Shown one piece after another: positions 44,561 to 54,815 of a DNA stretch of 64,000 bases. A program made the position numbers and the translations under genes. The first letter of the stretch is position 1; each line of letters opens with the position of its first letter. Source of the DNA: Scilla litardierei (lineage: Eukaryota > Streptophyta > Magnoliopsida > Asparagales > Asparagaceae). The stretch covers positions 96,181,128 through 96,245,127 of the forward strand of contig CM061133.1 in assembly GCA_030789695.1 (NCBI GenBank), given 5' to 3'. The notes under the pieces were generated by a model. That model saw only the letters and a list, made by a program, of their open reading frames with translations, was not told the origin of the DNA and searched no databases.

Positions 44561-46200
44561 TAAGTTGACTGATGTAACAGGATCCCATCGTTAGGATGCT
44601 CTATTTGAAGACCTAGACAGAATTTTGACTTTCCGAGGTCTTTCATCTCGAAGGTTTCTGTCAAGCTTCTAGAAATCTTTGCGATCTCTTCAGGAGATTC
44701 GATGAGGTTCAAGTCGTCCACATAGATGGCTATGATTACAAATCCTGTTGCCTTTGCTCTTATAAAGATGCAAGGACAGACTGGGTCGTTTGTGAATCCT
44801 TGTTTTGTAAGGAAATCACTCAGTCTGTTATACCACATCCTTCCAGATTGTTTTAGACCATATAATGATATTTGTAGTTTCACTGAGTAGATGTCACGTT
44901 CTCTCTCTTTTAGTGATGCAGGCAAAGAATAACCATCAGGCAATCTCATATAGATGTCTCGGTCTAGGTTGCCATATAGGTATGCAGTGACCACATCCAT
45001 GAGCTGCATATCTAAACCCTCTTGGGCTGTTAAGCCAATGAGGAATCGGAAGGTGATCGCGTCCATGACCGGGGAGTATGTGGCTTCAAAATCCACCACT
45101 GGACGTTGGGTAAAACCATGGGCTACAAGCCTTGATTTGTAGCGAACGATCTCATTCTGTTCATTTCGTTTTCTAACAAATACCCATTTATAACCCACAG
45201 GTTTTACACCTTTTGGTGTCTGGACTATGGGTCCGAAGACCTTGCGTTTTGTGAGTGAATCCAACTCCACTCCTATTGCCGCTTTCCACTTTGGCCAATC
45301 ATCTCTGCTTTGACATTCTGTCAGAGAGCGTGGTTCAATATCATCGTCGCAGTACGCAACGTTGATGGCAATATTACACGCAAATGTGTCATCTATGGTT
45401 GTGCTCTTTCTGTCCCAATACTCCCCAGTTCGTACATAGTGTATCGAAACTTCATTTTCTCCCGGTTTTTCCTCTTCATGAGAGTTTGGGAGAGATGGGG
45501 TAACAGGGCTTATAGTAGCATCCTGTGGTGGTATTTGTTTACCATTGCCAAGGGTCCTACTCTTTCGAGGGACTTGGTCCTTGGATCCCGGTGGTCGCCC
45601 TCTCTTTTTGAGAGGTCCAACCAGTTCTGCTGCAGGCGGATTGCATCCATTTTGCGGTATGTCAATCCTAGATGTAGTGTTAGCAGCAGGGACGTGTGAT
45701 TTGACAATCTTCTGGTTGTCAGTAAATTTGTCCGGCAAGAGATGGACATTGTTTTGGATGTGGAGAATCTTCAGGACCTCCTCCTCACACTGGCTTGTGG
45801 GCGGATCAAAGTGACATAATGTCTTTGTATCCCAAGTGATACAGTCTGAAGCTTCGGGCTTCTTTGTCTGTGAGCCTAGTCTTGGAAACGATGTTTCATC
45901 GAATTCACAGTCTTCTAGACGTGCCTTGGAAACGTCTCCCGTAAGGGGTTCTAGGAATCTAATTATGGAGGGGGTGTCAAACCCAACATAAATGCTTAGG
46001 CGACGTTGTGGACCCATCTTTGTACTTTGTGGTGGTGCTATGGGGACGTATACTGCACAACCAAATATTTTCAAGTGTGAGACAATTGGTGGGGCTCCAA
46101 GTGCTAGTTGCATTGGAGAAGATGACTGACCTCCAGAAGGTTTTAATTTTATTAAAGATGCAGCATGCAAAATTGCATGACCCCACGCATTCATTGGCAT
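44561..46200 (-). pseudogene. integrase end and RT of the outer Copia element
   Basis: MPMNAWGHAILHAASLIKLK, LKIFGCAVYVPIAPPQ, RLSIYVGFDTPSIIRFLEP (integrase C-terminal), a basic hinge (KKRGRPPGSKDQVPRKS), then RT: DWPKWKAAIGVELDSL, GYKWVFVRKRNEQNEIVRYK, LVAHGFTQRPVVDFEATYSP, catalytic FVIIAIYVDDLNLI and LGLQIEHPNDGILLHQSTYT. The open frame is cut at 44560 by the Tekay insertion and continues at 34728. It is blocked upstream by a TAG at about 46207 (KRLL-stop-IARPLL). Confidence 0.9.
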
Positions 46201-46209
46201 CTGGGATTG

Positions 46210-47214
46210 AAGTAATAATGGACGAGCAATCTATAGCAGTCTCTTAATTAGAGATTCTGCTAACCCGTTTTGGGTGTGAACATGTGCTACAGGATGTTCG
46301 ACTTCAATTCCCTGAGCTTGGCAGTAGTCTAGAAAGACTTGTGATGTAAACTCCCCCGCATTATCCAGACGAAGTTTCTTTATCTGGTGGTCGGGGAAGT
46401 GGGCCCGTAACTTGATTATCTGAGCTAAAAGCTTAGATAGTGCTAGGTTACGGGTGGACAGTAGACACACATGTGACCACTTAGTAGATGCGTCTATCAG
46501 GACCATAAATTACCTGAACGGACCACTTGATGGGTGTATTGGCCCACAAATGTCTCCGTGAATTCTTTCCAGAAAACTAGGGGACTCCACGTCCACTTTC
46601 AGTGGAGATGGTCTTGTGATCAGCTTACCCTTGTAACATGGTGGACATGGGAATTTGCCTTTTTGAAGAATTTTCAGGTTCTTCAGGTCTATGCCCCTAG
46701 AGTTCTTTATGATGCGGTACATCATAACAGAGCCAGGGTGTCCCAATCTACTGTGCCAGAGTTGGAATTCTGGTGTTTGGGGGCACTGCAGGTGCTCCGC
46801 CATGCATGTTTCTGGAGTTTGTATACTTGTTTGGTAGAGTCCCGATGGGAGTCCCTTGAAACATTCCACAATGGTTTTTGAACTATTTGTAAGAGACGTT
46901 ACAAGCAAGTATTCCCTTTTATCTTCCTCGACCGTCTCTAAGTGATATCCGTTTAAACGAATATTTTTAAAGCTTAGGAGGTTTCGGATAGATTTAGGGG
47001 AGTATAACGCATTTTGTAGTGTTATTTGTGTGTTACCGGGGAGCAATATAATTGCTTCCCCTGATCCTTCGATTATGTTTGCTGGTCCTGAGATTATTCT
47101 CAGTGGACCAGAATATCTACTTATGCTCGTGAAGTAGTCTTTGTTTTGAAGGATCGAGTGCGTCGATGCACTGTCCACTAGGCAGATTAATTCCATATCT
47201 AAAAAGAAAGACAT
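46210..47214 (-). pseudogene. protease and integrase core of the outer Copia element
   Basis: Protease motif LICLVDSASTHSIL at the start, pre-integrase H-H-C-C (LWHSRLGHPG, CPPCYKGK), first integrase Asp (IHGDICGPI), then an in-frame TAA at about 46507 (GPFR-stop-FMVLIDAS), second Asp (RLDNAGEF) and NGLAESLIKR. The acceptor-like TTTCTTTTTAG just before ATATGGAATTAATC suggests an intron between gag and protease, but I cannot place the donor with confidence. The stop and the next TAG make it non-functional. Confidence 0.88.
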
Positions 47215-47463
47215 TCAAGCAGTAAATGATATGAAAAGGAAAGATTCTACTTTCATAAATGCTTAAAATATTGTTTTGACATGGAAATAAAACTAGATAC
47301 GATGCATAAAAAGGAAGATACATTGCTAGCACATAGAAATGGTTCAGAACTAGAGAGTGTCATCTCCCATGAAGTCTTCAGGAGTCCATGAGGTCTCTGG
47401 TAAAACTACGCTCTCCATCAGGTTTGTCTCAGCTCGAGGCTTGAGGCTTGCCTGGTAGAGGTC

Positions 47464-48395
47464 CTAGAGGTGTTTTGGTGTGCGGCAGATTCTGGACCAG
47501 TGGCACGTCATTCCGCATTTGGAGCACTTGTCCTCCCAGTCTTTCTTGGGAGTGCCACCTTTGTTGGACATCCTCTTTTGCTTCTTGTCCACGAACTTCT
47601 GGTTCTGAGGAGGAGCTGGGGGAGTGGCCTTCTTCCGCTGCTTTTGTTCTTTCCATTTCTGGAATTTCGCCTTTTTGTCCATCTTCTTCTTCTGGGAAGA
47701 CTGGAAGTGAGCCTCTGCAGGAGGTGGCAGTGGAGCGGAGCCAGGAGGGCGCAGGTTGTGAGTGGCAACCAACAGGTCTCTGTTCTGTTCAGCCATAAGC
47801 AGGCATGAAAGCAGATCAGAGTACTTCATGAACTTCCTCTCACGGTATTGTTGCATAAGGATCATGTCCTTCTCGTGGAAAGATGTGAACGTCTTTTCCA
47901 GCAACATTTTCTCCGTCACCGTTTCACCGCACAACTTCAGGCGTGATGTGATACAGAAGAGAGCTGAGTTATACTCCGCTACGGATTTGTAATCCTGTAT
48001 GCGGAGATGAGTCCACTCGTACTGCGCACGGGGGAGTATGACATCTCTCTGATGTCTGTACCTCTCCTCGAGTGCGTCCCACAGCTTGTAAGGATCCTCT
48101 ACAGTGAGGTACTCGTCCTTCAGGGTCGAGTCTAAATGTTTCCTGATATATATAATGGCTTTCGCCTTAATATATCGGAGACTTCCTCTGTATGAGGTGC
48201 TTCCTTTGAAGCATCCTTGTCGGCTGAGGCAGTACTTGTTGTTGCCTTCTCAGTCTTTGTGAGACTGAAACCATGAGAGCGCAGATGGAACTTCAGGTCC
48301 AACTGCCAACTCAGGTAGTTTGACCCATCGGCCTTCAGGACCGAAAAGTCGACATTTGGAAGTCTGGCCTTTGAATGATCTAGTAATATAAAGAA
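47464..48395 (-). pseudogene. gag of the outer Copia element
   Basis: Reads DHSKARLPNVDFSVLKADGS NYLSW-type Copia Gag start from an acceptor-like AG at about 48381, then HLRSHGFSLTKTE. After a one-base shift near 48170 it continues AIIYIRKHLDSTLKDEY, LWDALEERYRHQRD, YNSALFCITSRLKLCGETV, LLVATHNLRPPGSAP and a CCHC knuckle CSKCGMTCHWSRIC. No ATG is available in frame at the N-terminus, so translation would have to begin in an upstream exon or was lost. Confidence 0.82.
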
Positions 48396-49752
48396 AAAAA
48401 ACAGCACGTATAATTTAAACTGAGTAAAATAGACATCCACACATGTAATTCAAACATTTTTCATAGTATGGATCGTATTAAAGTAAATTTAACATACATG
48501 CTTTTTACAGTTTCATAATGTGAATAATTAACAAAGGTTAACATTCACACATGCTGTTAGGCAGTTTCATTGTAACATTAAACATGGTATTAAAATAATT
48601 AACATCCACGCAATTAATGCATAAGCAATGAAAAAGGAAATTACTTAGGACTATGGGGATCAGCCAGCCGACACCGAAAAAAAAGAAGTACAGTCCGAAG
48701 TTACATCAAAAATAGCATGAAAGAATAAAATACAACTCGGGAACTTCAGAGAGAAGCCCCTATCTTCATTGTGCGTACGTCTTCAGCTCCTTTTTGGTGT
48801 CCTTCGGTCTTCTTTTTACATTTATATCCTCACTTACAAATTTCTCTCAAAAAGAAAGGAAAAATTGCAGGAAATTAAAAGGTGTCAGAAATCTGGCTGA
48901 TCCCTAAAAACATAGCCTAATTTGCACATCCACGCAGATAATATATTTAAAACATACAACCACGCAGATAGTCAATCACAAGCATGTACAGATTAAACTA
49001 AATAATCTAAATTGTGTGTGACGTGCAAACATTTATTTTGAAAACTTTTACCTTTTGATCCATATTTTAATGTTTTGTTTACCGCTTAAAAACCCTTTAA
49101 ATTTTCTTTTAATTATTTTGGGCTTTTTAGGGCCAAAAATAAAAAGAAGAAAAATTATTTATGTAAATGGGCTAATTTTCTGGCCTATTGGGCCATGAAA
49201 ACAACCCATTAGGGTTAATTTGGGCCTCCCCCGAAAAATTGGCCCGTTTAGGGTTAGGGTTTCGGAAAACCCTAGGGGGGGCCCGCGGCGTGTCGTCGTG
49301 ACGGCTAGCCGCGCAGAACGCGGCCGCCGTGGCGGCGGCGGGCCGCGACCTGCAGGCCGCGGCTTTAGGCCGCAGCTGCTGCGGCCTGCAGGCCGCGGCT
49401 GCCCTGGCCTGCACTGGCCGCGGCCTCAGGCCGCGGCTGCAGTCTGCGACCTGAGGCCGCGGCTGTTGGCCGCGGCTGTTGGCCGCGGCCTATGGCCGCG
49501 GTGTGAGATCGCTGCCGGCGGCGCTTGTGAAGCGCCGCCGTTTCGCCCTACGGGCGTGCGGATTTTTGGATCAAAGGTTGGGGGTAAAAAACGGATTTTT
49601 CGAGTATTTAGATTGTTAAAAACAGATTTTTATTATTTTTAGGCATGCGGATCTAAAATAATTTGATTTTTACCGTGTTTTTAAACTTTTTGATCCTAAA
49701 ACATGCAGATCTAACGTGAAAAGCAAGTTTAGATCTAAAAAGTTTTGATTTT
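48382..49752 (-). other. long 5' leader, possible intron, of the outer Copia element
   Basis: In sense the leader from the LTR to GAATCTATAG is followed by GTAAAAATC (donor-like, about 49752) and the gag segment begins after TATATTACTAG (about 48381), a possible 1.37-kb intron that would join ..LVESI to DHSKARLP in frame. It contains the GC-rich GGCCGCGGC repeat block at 49318-49503. Splicing is inferred from consensus only. Confidence 0.4.
49318..49503. repeat. GGCCGCGGC-type GC-rich repeat block
   Basis: About ten copies of GGCCGCGGC(T/C) or its near-palindromic complement within 185 bp, in otherwise AT-rich leader DNA. It gives long but meaningless Ala/Arg/Gly-rich frames on both strands. 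Confidence 0.8.
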
Positions 49753-49913
49753 TACCTATAGATTCAACAAGGAAATCTAGTCGACGGTTGGTGAAGGATG
49801 CCCTTTTCGCTCCCCGTTTAGAAGATTACGATCTTCTTGAATCTGAGCGATTGATGGATCTCCTTCCCCGCGAGCCGCCGTCTCCTCCAACGAGCGTGAT
49901 TGTGCTGATAACG

Positions 49914-50033
49914 TGTTGTGAAGGGAAAAGTAGGGAAAATAGGTGTAGAGGGTTAAGAGCCCCCTACCCTTGTATTTATAGCTTTCAATAGTGGGTTGGA
50001 TACCCATTTGGCCCAATGGGCCTATTCATAACA
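49914..50033 (-). repeat. 5' LTR of the outer Copia element
   Basis: 120 bp, one difference from 23450-23569. In sense the LTR ends CTTCACAACA and is followed by CGTTATCAGCAC, which I take as the priming region. TSD TTTTC at 50034-50038. Confidence 0.92.
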
Positions 50034-50109
50034 TTTTCCATATTGATGGGTCTTTATATTTGCTTCCAAACTATACTTAAATTTTCAAAAGCTAATGTAA
50101 AATGAGTAT

Positions 50110-51008
50110 TGTTACGCCTATTTGGCCGAAGCCCGAAAGACACGAGCTCAGAAGCCCATCTGCGCGATCCGGCCCGCCCTGCGAAGTCCCATAGAGGGCC
50201 CCCAAATATCAACCCGACCCGGCCCCGATAACGCACGAGTCACCCGCCCACTCCAGCGATAACCGTTCCCCTGATCCCGCTGCCGCTTAATGGCCGTGAT
50301 GGGGAGGTGCTGGCATGGCGCTAGGAGCGGCGACGGGGGGCGGATTGAGGGGGCACGATCGAAGGCGGACGAGCGACGTGGGCCGGAGGCAGTCTCGGAA
50401 GGAGGTCTATAAAAGGGCTAGAAGGACGACTGGACAAGTGACTGGATCTCAGGTAACTAAAACCTAAGGTACTCCATCAACGACCTAGTTCCCCCATTCC
50501 AGACTCCTTCCTCCCTCGCTCGCGCCGGTAGACGCCGTTCCGATCTCCACTCGAGTCGAACCGTCTCCGCCGAGCCTCCTCTTTCAGATCACTATCTGAC
50601 TTAGGCATCGGAGGGGATTTGGCCGGAACCAAGGTCCGGCCCCCCTAACGAGCGTTCTCATCTGCGCAGGAGGACGTCACATCCACGGGCCGAGGCTTCC
50701 CCTCCGTCCCGCGACCGACACCGTGACCAGCAGGACGATCAAGGCTACCCCTCGTCGTCCGACCGCCGAGGCCGAGCACATCTGTCCGAGGCCGAGCGTT
50801 TCAACCCGGGACTAGGCTTCCCCTCGCCCCCCTTGCGACCAAGGATCTCGATTTGGCCGAGCCGACGTGCTCCACGTCGTCCGCAACTCCGACTCACGCC
50901 TCGTCTGCACCGACTCGACACACCCAAGGGACCCAAGCGGATCCCTTGACCACGTTGACCGGGTTGTCCATGGTCAACGCTTTTGTAGTGAGAAAACACT
51001 CTGAAACA
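50110..51008 (+). repeat. 5' LTR of the Tat element
   Basis: TGTTACGCCTATTTGG...CACTCTGAAACA. TATA box CTATAAAAGG at about 50407. Confidence 0.92.
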
Positions 51009-51010
51009 TC

Positions 51011-51028
51011 TGGTGCCGTCTGTGGGAA
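51011..51028 (+). other. primer-binding site of the Tat element
   Basis: TGGTGCCGTCTGTGGGAA, two bases after the LTR; this form is well known in Tat-type Gypsy elements. Confidence 0.8.
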
Positions 51029-51063
51029 CGAACTGTCCCACGAAGAAACAAACCACACCTGCA

Positions 51064-51762
51064 ATGACACGTCTTCACCCGTCTCGACGAAAGGAGAGCA
51101 AGGCTCTGACGCGAAGCGACAGGGCCCGCCATCATTGGCAAGAGTGGGCCCGGGCCTGGCGCGAGGAGGATCGTGAGGAGAGAACCGGGAGACCCTCACC
51201 GTCCCTACCGATCGGGAGACCGAGCACGTCTGTAACGGTGCGCAGCTCGGACGTAGCTTTGGTGGTGTCGGTGATCATAGACACAACCATGGTACGGCGA
51301 CTGCTCGTCGACACCGGTAGCTCCTGCGACGTCCTCTTCATGTCAACCCTGGAAAAGATGGGGCGGCGGAAGGATGACTTGCAACCTCGCTCGGGTCTCG
51401 TGGTGGGATTCACGGGTCATTCCACCCCCATCATCGGCACGATCCATCTCCCAGTAACACTCGGAGGCCCACCAGACTCGGTGACCCTGGCAGTAGAATT
51501 CATCGTATTGGGGATCGGGTCAGAATACAATGGGATCATCAGCCGACCCCTACTCAACGCCATCGGCGCGGTGGTCTCGACCCTCCATCAGACTATCAAG
51601 TTCCGAACGCCCAGGGGGATGGGGCAAGTCGAAGGCGACGCGGGGAGACCGAGTACCTGCTATCAACTGGCGGAGGAAGGTCCCGAAGATCGTCTAGTCG
51701 ATCGGATGGCCGCGCTCGACTTGAGGGGCGGGCCGAGGCCCACCCCTGCGGAGGAGCAATAG
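51064..51762 (+). pseudogene. gag remnant fused to aspartic protease (Tat element)
   Basis: Starts MTRLHPSRRKESKALTRSDR, a Gag N-terminus of about 55 residues, and passes directly to VTVRSSDVALVVSVIIDTTM and the protease active site RRLLVDTGSSCDVLFMS, followed by FTGHSTPIIGTIHLPVTLGG and EYNGIISRPLLNAIGAVVS. The bulk of Gag, including its zinc knuckle, is deleted in frame. The frame ends at TAG 51760-51762 but continues with no shift into RT, so the amber codon is the only break at this point. Confidence 0.88.
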
Positions 51763-52954
51763 CAGATCTCGGTCACAGACGTCGAGGGCCGGTTCGTCTC
51801 AATCGGGAGAGGGCTAAGCCACGACCTGAGGAGCCAACTGGTCGAGTGCCTGGAGGCGAACCTAGACGTCTTTGCTTGGTCACCCAAGGACATTCCCGGC
51901 GTAGATCCCCAGGTGATCGTCCACCAGATCAACGCCGACCCCAACTTCAGGCCGGTCAGGCAGAAGAAGCGGAACCTGGGCGGCGAGAAGATGAAGGCGG
52001 CCTCCGAGGAAGTGGAACGTCTCCTCGACACCGGCTTAATACGAGAGGTCTGGTACCTGGAGTGGCTATCGAACGTGGTGATGGTCAGGAAACCCAACAG
52101 GAAGTGGCGAATGTGCGTGGACTTCAGTGACCTCAACAAAGCCTGTCCCAAGGACAGCTACCCCCTGCCGCGCATTGACCACTTGGTGGACAACGCTTCA
52201 GGGTACGAGATGCTTAGCTTCATGGACGCCTACTCAGGGTATAATTAAGTCCAGATGGATCCCCTGGACGAAGAGATGACAGCCTTCACGACGGACCGGG
52301 GAACATACTGCTACAAGAAGATGCCCTTTGGCTTGAAGAACGCAGGGCCACCTACCAGAGAATGGTCAACAAGGTTTTTTACTCCCAGATCGGGAGGAAC
52401 CTGGAGGTCTACGTCGAAGACATGCTTGTCAAGTCGAGAAAGCCGGAGGACCACATTGCCGACCTTCGTGAAACCTTCGAGCGGTTGCGGCGACACAACA
52501 TTCGACTCAACCCCACGAAGTGCACGTTCGGGGTAAGATCTGGCAAATTCTTGGGATTTATGATAACTAACCGTGGCATTGAAGCTAATCCTGACAAGAT
52601 CGAGGCACTGATCAACATGCGTGAGCCGACGACGATCAAAGAGCTGCAGAGGTTGAATGGGCGCATCGCAGCCTTGGGGCGATTCCTTTCCAAATCGGCG
52701 GAAAGATCGCTCCCCTTCTTCAAGGTTCTGAGGAAAACGATCGCGGAACCCTCGGACAATAGGAAAACGATACTATGGGACGAAGACTGCTCAAGGGCGT
52801 TCGCGGATCTCAAGGAATATCTCCGCAGCCCTCCTCTCCTGTCCAAGCCACGGGAAGGGGAGTCGCTAAGCCTTTACCTGGCGTGCGCGGAGGAAGCAGT
52901 GAGCTCGGTGCTGATCCTGGAAGACGGTGGGGTGCAGTGGTGCCGGTCGAGTTA
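51763..52954 (+). pseudogene. reverse transcriptase of the Tat element
   Basis: Reads LEANLDVFAWSPKDIPGVDP, KMKAASEEVERLLDTGLIRE, RKWRMCVDFSDLNKACPKDS, FMDAYSGYN then TAA (52246-52248), GTYCYKKMPFGLKNAG, then a frameshift near 52350, and MVNKVFYSQIGRNLEVYVED, LNPTKCTFGVRSGKFLGF, EPTTIKELQRLNGRIAAL. The catalytic motif is YVEDM where Tat elements have YVDDM, a change in the active site. The RNase H domain begins (SLYLACAEEAVSSVL) and breaks off at about 52940. Confidence 0.88.
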
Positions 52955-53323
52955 GGTGAGGAATCTCTCCACATCAAGTGCTTTGACGAGAATAGGAACT
53001 CGCAGGGTCTAGAGCTCAGCCTGGAGCTCCTCGGCGAATGGCGGGAACAAGCCCTGGCCACCATCATCTGCCAGAAGCAGAAGGTGGCCCGATACTACAA
53101 TGCTCGGGTCAGGGGCCGAAGCTACCACCTTGGGGACTTGGTCCTCCGGAAAGCAGGCTTTAACCCGGATACCGCTCGCAAAGGGAAGCTCGCGGCTAAA
53201 TGGGAGGGACCCTACAAAGTCGTCGAGGTCCTCGGACCTGCAACCTATCGTCTAGCCAATATGGAGGGAAGGATTCTCACTCACGCTTGGAATGCGGAAC
53301 ACTTACGCAAGTACTTTCAATGA
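52955..53323 (+). pseudogene. integrase C-terminal remnant of the Tat element
   Basis: PVELGEESLHIKCFDENRNS, QKQKVARYYNARVRGRSYHL, GDLVLRKAGFN and WEGPYKVVEVLGPATYRLAN, the GPY/F-type C-terminal domain of Gypsy integrase. It follows directly on the start of RNase H, so about 1.5-2 kb (RNase H, zinc-binding and catalytic core) is deleted. Ends HAWNAEHLRKYFQ and a TGA. Confidence 0.88.
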
Positions 53324-53430
53324 ATGTATCATTTTCTATGAAATAAATTTATTTAAGTTCGTTTCCTTTCCAGATAAACAAAAAGATGAACAGAGAGACG
53401 CACGCAGAGGTCGAGGCGCATTCCCCTCCC

Positions 53431-54138
53431 TCATTCATCTCCAGGGGCACCCGTGGAGCCACAGGCTGGCGGTCCGCTTGGGCCATCCCCCACACTCCGT
53501 CCGTCGTCAGAGTGCATCCGGAGATCCTCGAAGTTGACTCCCGAGAGCGAGAACTTCTTCTGGATCTCGGATTGACACCGGGCGAAGCCCTTCTCGAACG
53601 CCACCACCAAGGCGGTCTCGACGAAGGAGGTGGCGTACTCAGCCACGGCGTCTTGGGCAATCTGGGATGGGTCCACTGCCTCAAGCCCACGCAACCGAGC
53701 CTCTAAGGTCTCGGTCTGGCGTTGGTGCTCCGCCCTCTCCTTCTCAATCTCCTGGGATCTCTCGCCGAGTTGAGCAAGGAGAGCCCTCACCTGCTCCTCC
53801 TCCGCCTCCAGACGATCGGAAAGCTCCAGGGCTTCGGAGGCAGCAACGGAGACGGGAATCTTATCGGCCCCTCCGGACGTGTTGGCATCTCCCAAAAGCT
53901 CGGCGACCCGCGCCTCGACCTCTGACTTTGCCGTCAGAGCCAGGGCTCTCTCCCGGTCCGCCTCTTCCAAGGCAGAGGACAGCTCAGTTACGCGGGTCTC
54001 CAAGGACCTGACCCGTACCTCCTCTAACTGGCCTGCCTCTCCTTCTTCACCATGAGCCTCGGGATCTCGCCCGGCGTCGGATTTGGCCTTGGGAAGCGCC
54101 GCAAATTGGCGCCTCATCGAGAGACCAACCGAGGACAA
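53431..54138 (-). CDS. antisense ORF (aORF) of Tat element, exon 3
   Basis: Follows acceptor GGTGCAG/TTGTCC. Encodes LSSVGLSMRRQFAALPKAKS, then a long heptad-rich coiled coil (VRSLETRVTELSSALEEADR; ALELSDRLEAEEEQVRALLA) and a C-terminal FARCQSEIQKKFSLSGVNFE. Such a coiled-coil C-terminal half is common to the plant aORF/putative gypsy-type transposase proteins. Fully open to the TGA at 53431. Role unknown. Confidence 0.75.
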   Translation of the reverse strand: MSSVGLSMRRQFAALPKAKSDAGRDPEAHGEEGEAGQLEEVRVRSLETRVTELSSALEEADRERALALTAKSEVEARVAELLGDANTSGGADKIPVSVAASEALELSDRLEAEEEQVRALLAQLGERSQEIEKERAEHQRQTETLEARLRGLEAVDPSQIAQDAVAEYATSFVETALVVAFEKGFARCQSEIQKKFSLSGVNFEDLRMHSDDGRSVGDGPSGPPACGSTGAPGDE

Positions 54139-54205
54139 CTGCACCAAGGCAACAAAGGTAAGACGGCGAAAGCAGCTGGAGGGAGGACAAGCTGAGACAC
54201 TCTAC
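54139..54205 (-). other. candidate 67-bp intron 2 of aORF
   Basis: Donor CAGCAG/GTAGAG, acceptor CCTTGGTGCAG/TTG. Removing it keeps the frame: ATFVIQAGQQ joins LSSVGLSM. Without splicing the exon 2 frame runs on into an unrelated end. Confidence 0.7.
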
Positions 54206-54741
54206 CTGCTGGCCGGCCTGGATCACGAAGGTGGCCAAACAGTCACCCCTAACCCCATCCAGCGCAGCCCTATCGGGAGGGAGGCAACTGTTCTCGGCCA
54301 CTCGAGCAGCGGCTCCACGGCTCGAAAACACCGACTCCTTCTCCCCCACCGGGAAGCTTGGACGCAGAAGGCCTTCCCCTGACGAAGGAAACTCGCCGGG
54401 GTTGGAGCGGAACGCGCCCAGATACCGATCGTAGGCATCAGGGAGGGAACCACCCGGGAGAGGCGAAGGGCCAACCCACGGCCAAGCAACCTCGGCGGGG
54501 GCAGGGCGGATCTGATCGGCAGTCGGCGGGACTTCAACTCCCTCGGCCCCCTCACGGGCCCTCTTGCAAGACCCCAACAAGGGGATAGAGGGGGATGGCC
54601 CCTTCTTCCTTTTGGAGCCTCCAGTCGAGGGCACGGACCGCTGCTTTTTCCGGACCTCCAGCACATGATCCCTCCTACGCGGATCCGGATCTGGAGCCTG
54701 CACGTGAGGGCTGGCAGGAGAAGGACCGAGATGGAATCCAC
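54206..54741 (-). CDS. aORF of Tat element, exon 2
   Basis: GFHLGPSPASPHVQAPDPDP, a Lys/Arg-rich nuclear-localisation-like stretch (RKKQRSVPSTGGSKRKKG), a Pro-rich linker, then DAYDRYLGAFRSNPGEFPSS and a block ending CLATFVIQAGQQ. Bounded by good GT-AG sites on both sides; phase 1 at the start and phase 0 at the end fit exons 1 and 3. Confidence 0.72.
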
Positions 54742-54815
54742 CTACACCCAAAGAAGAATTAAGAGACCAGGAAGAGCCCGAGCAACCTCGAATGGCGACT
54801 ACTCGGAGAGCTTAC
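54742..54815 (-). other. candidate 74-bp intron 1 of aORF
   Basis: Donor CCCTTGG/GTAAGC, acceptor TTGGGTGTAG/GTGG. Splicing joins TVWPLG to GFHLGPSP in frame. Confidence 0.72.

Larger units (their letters stand above)
23450..50033 (-). mobile_element. outer short-LTR Copia element, host of two nested insertions
   Basis: Two 120-bp LTRs (23450-23569 and 49914-50033) differ at one position, and the TSD TTTTC is present on both sides (23445-23449, 50034-50038). Taking out the nested Sirevirus B (with CAACC) and Tekay element (with ATGTG) leaves about 6.8 kb with gag, protease, integrase, RT and RNase H on the minus strand. At both junctions the sequence rejoins exactly: the RT reads HQSTYT before and SNLLKKFQ after the Tekay insertion. 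Premature stops and frameshifts in gag, integrase and RNase H indicate it is inactive. Confidence 0.92.

Noticed and set aside
49172..49642. Ala/Arg-rich frames of 80-140 codons on both strands
   Set aside because: Produced by the GGCCGCGGC repeat block, not by coding sequence.
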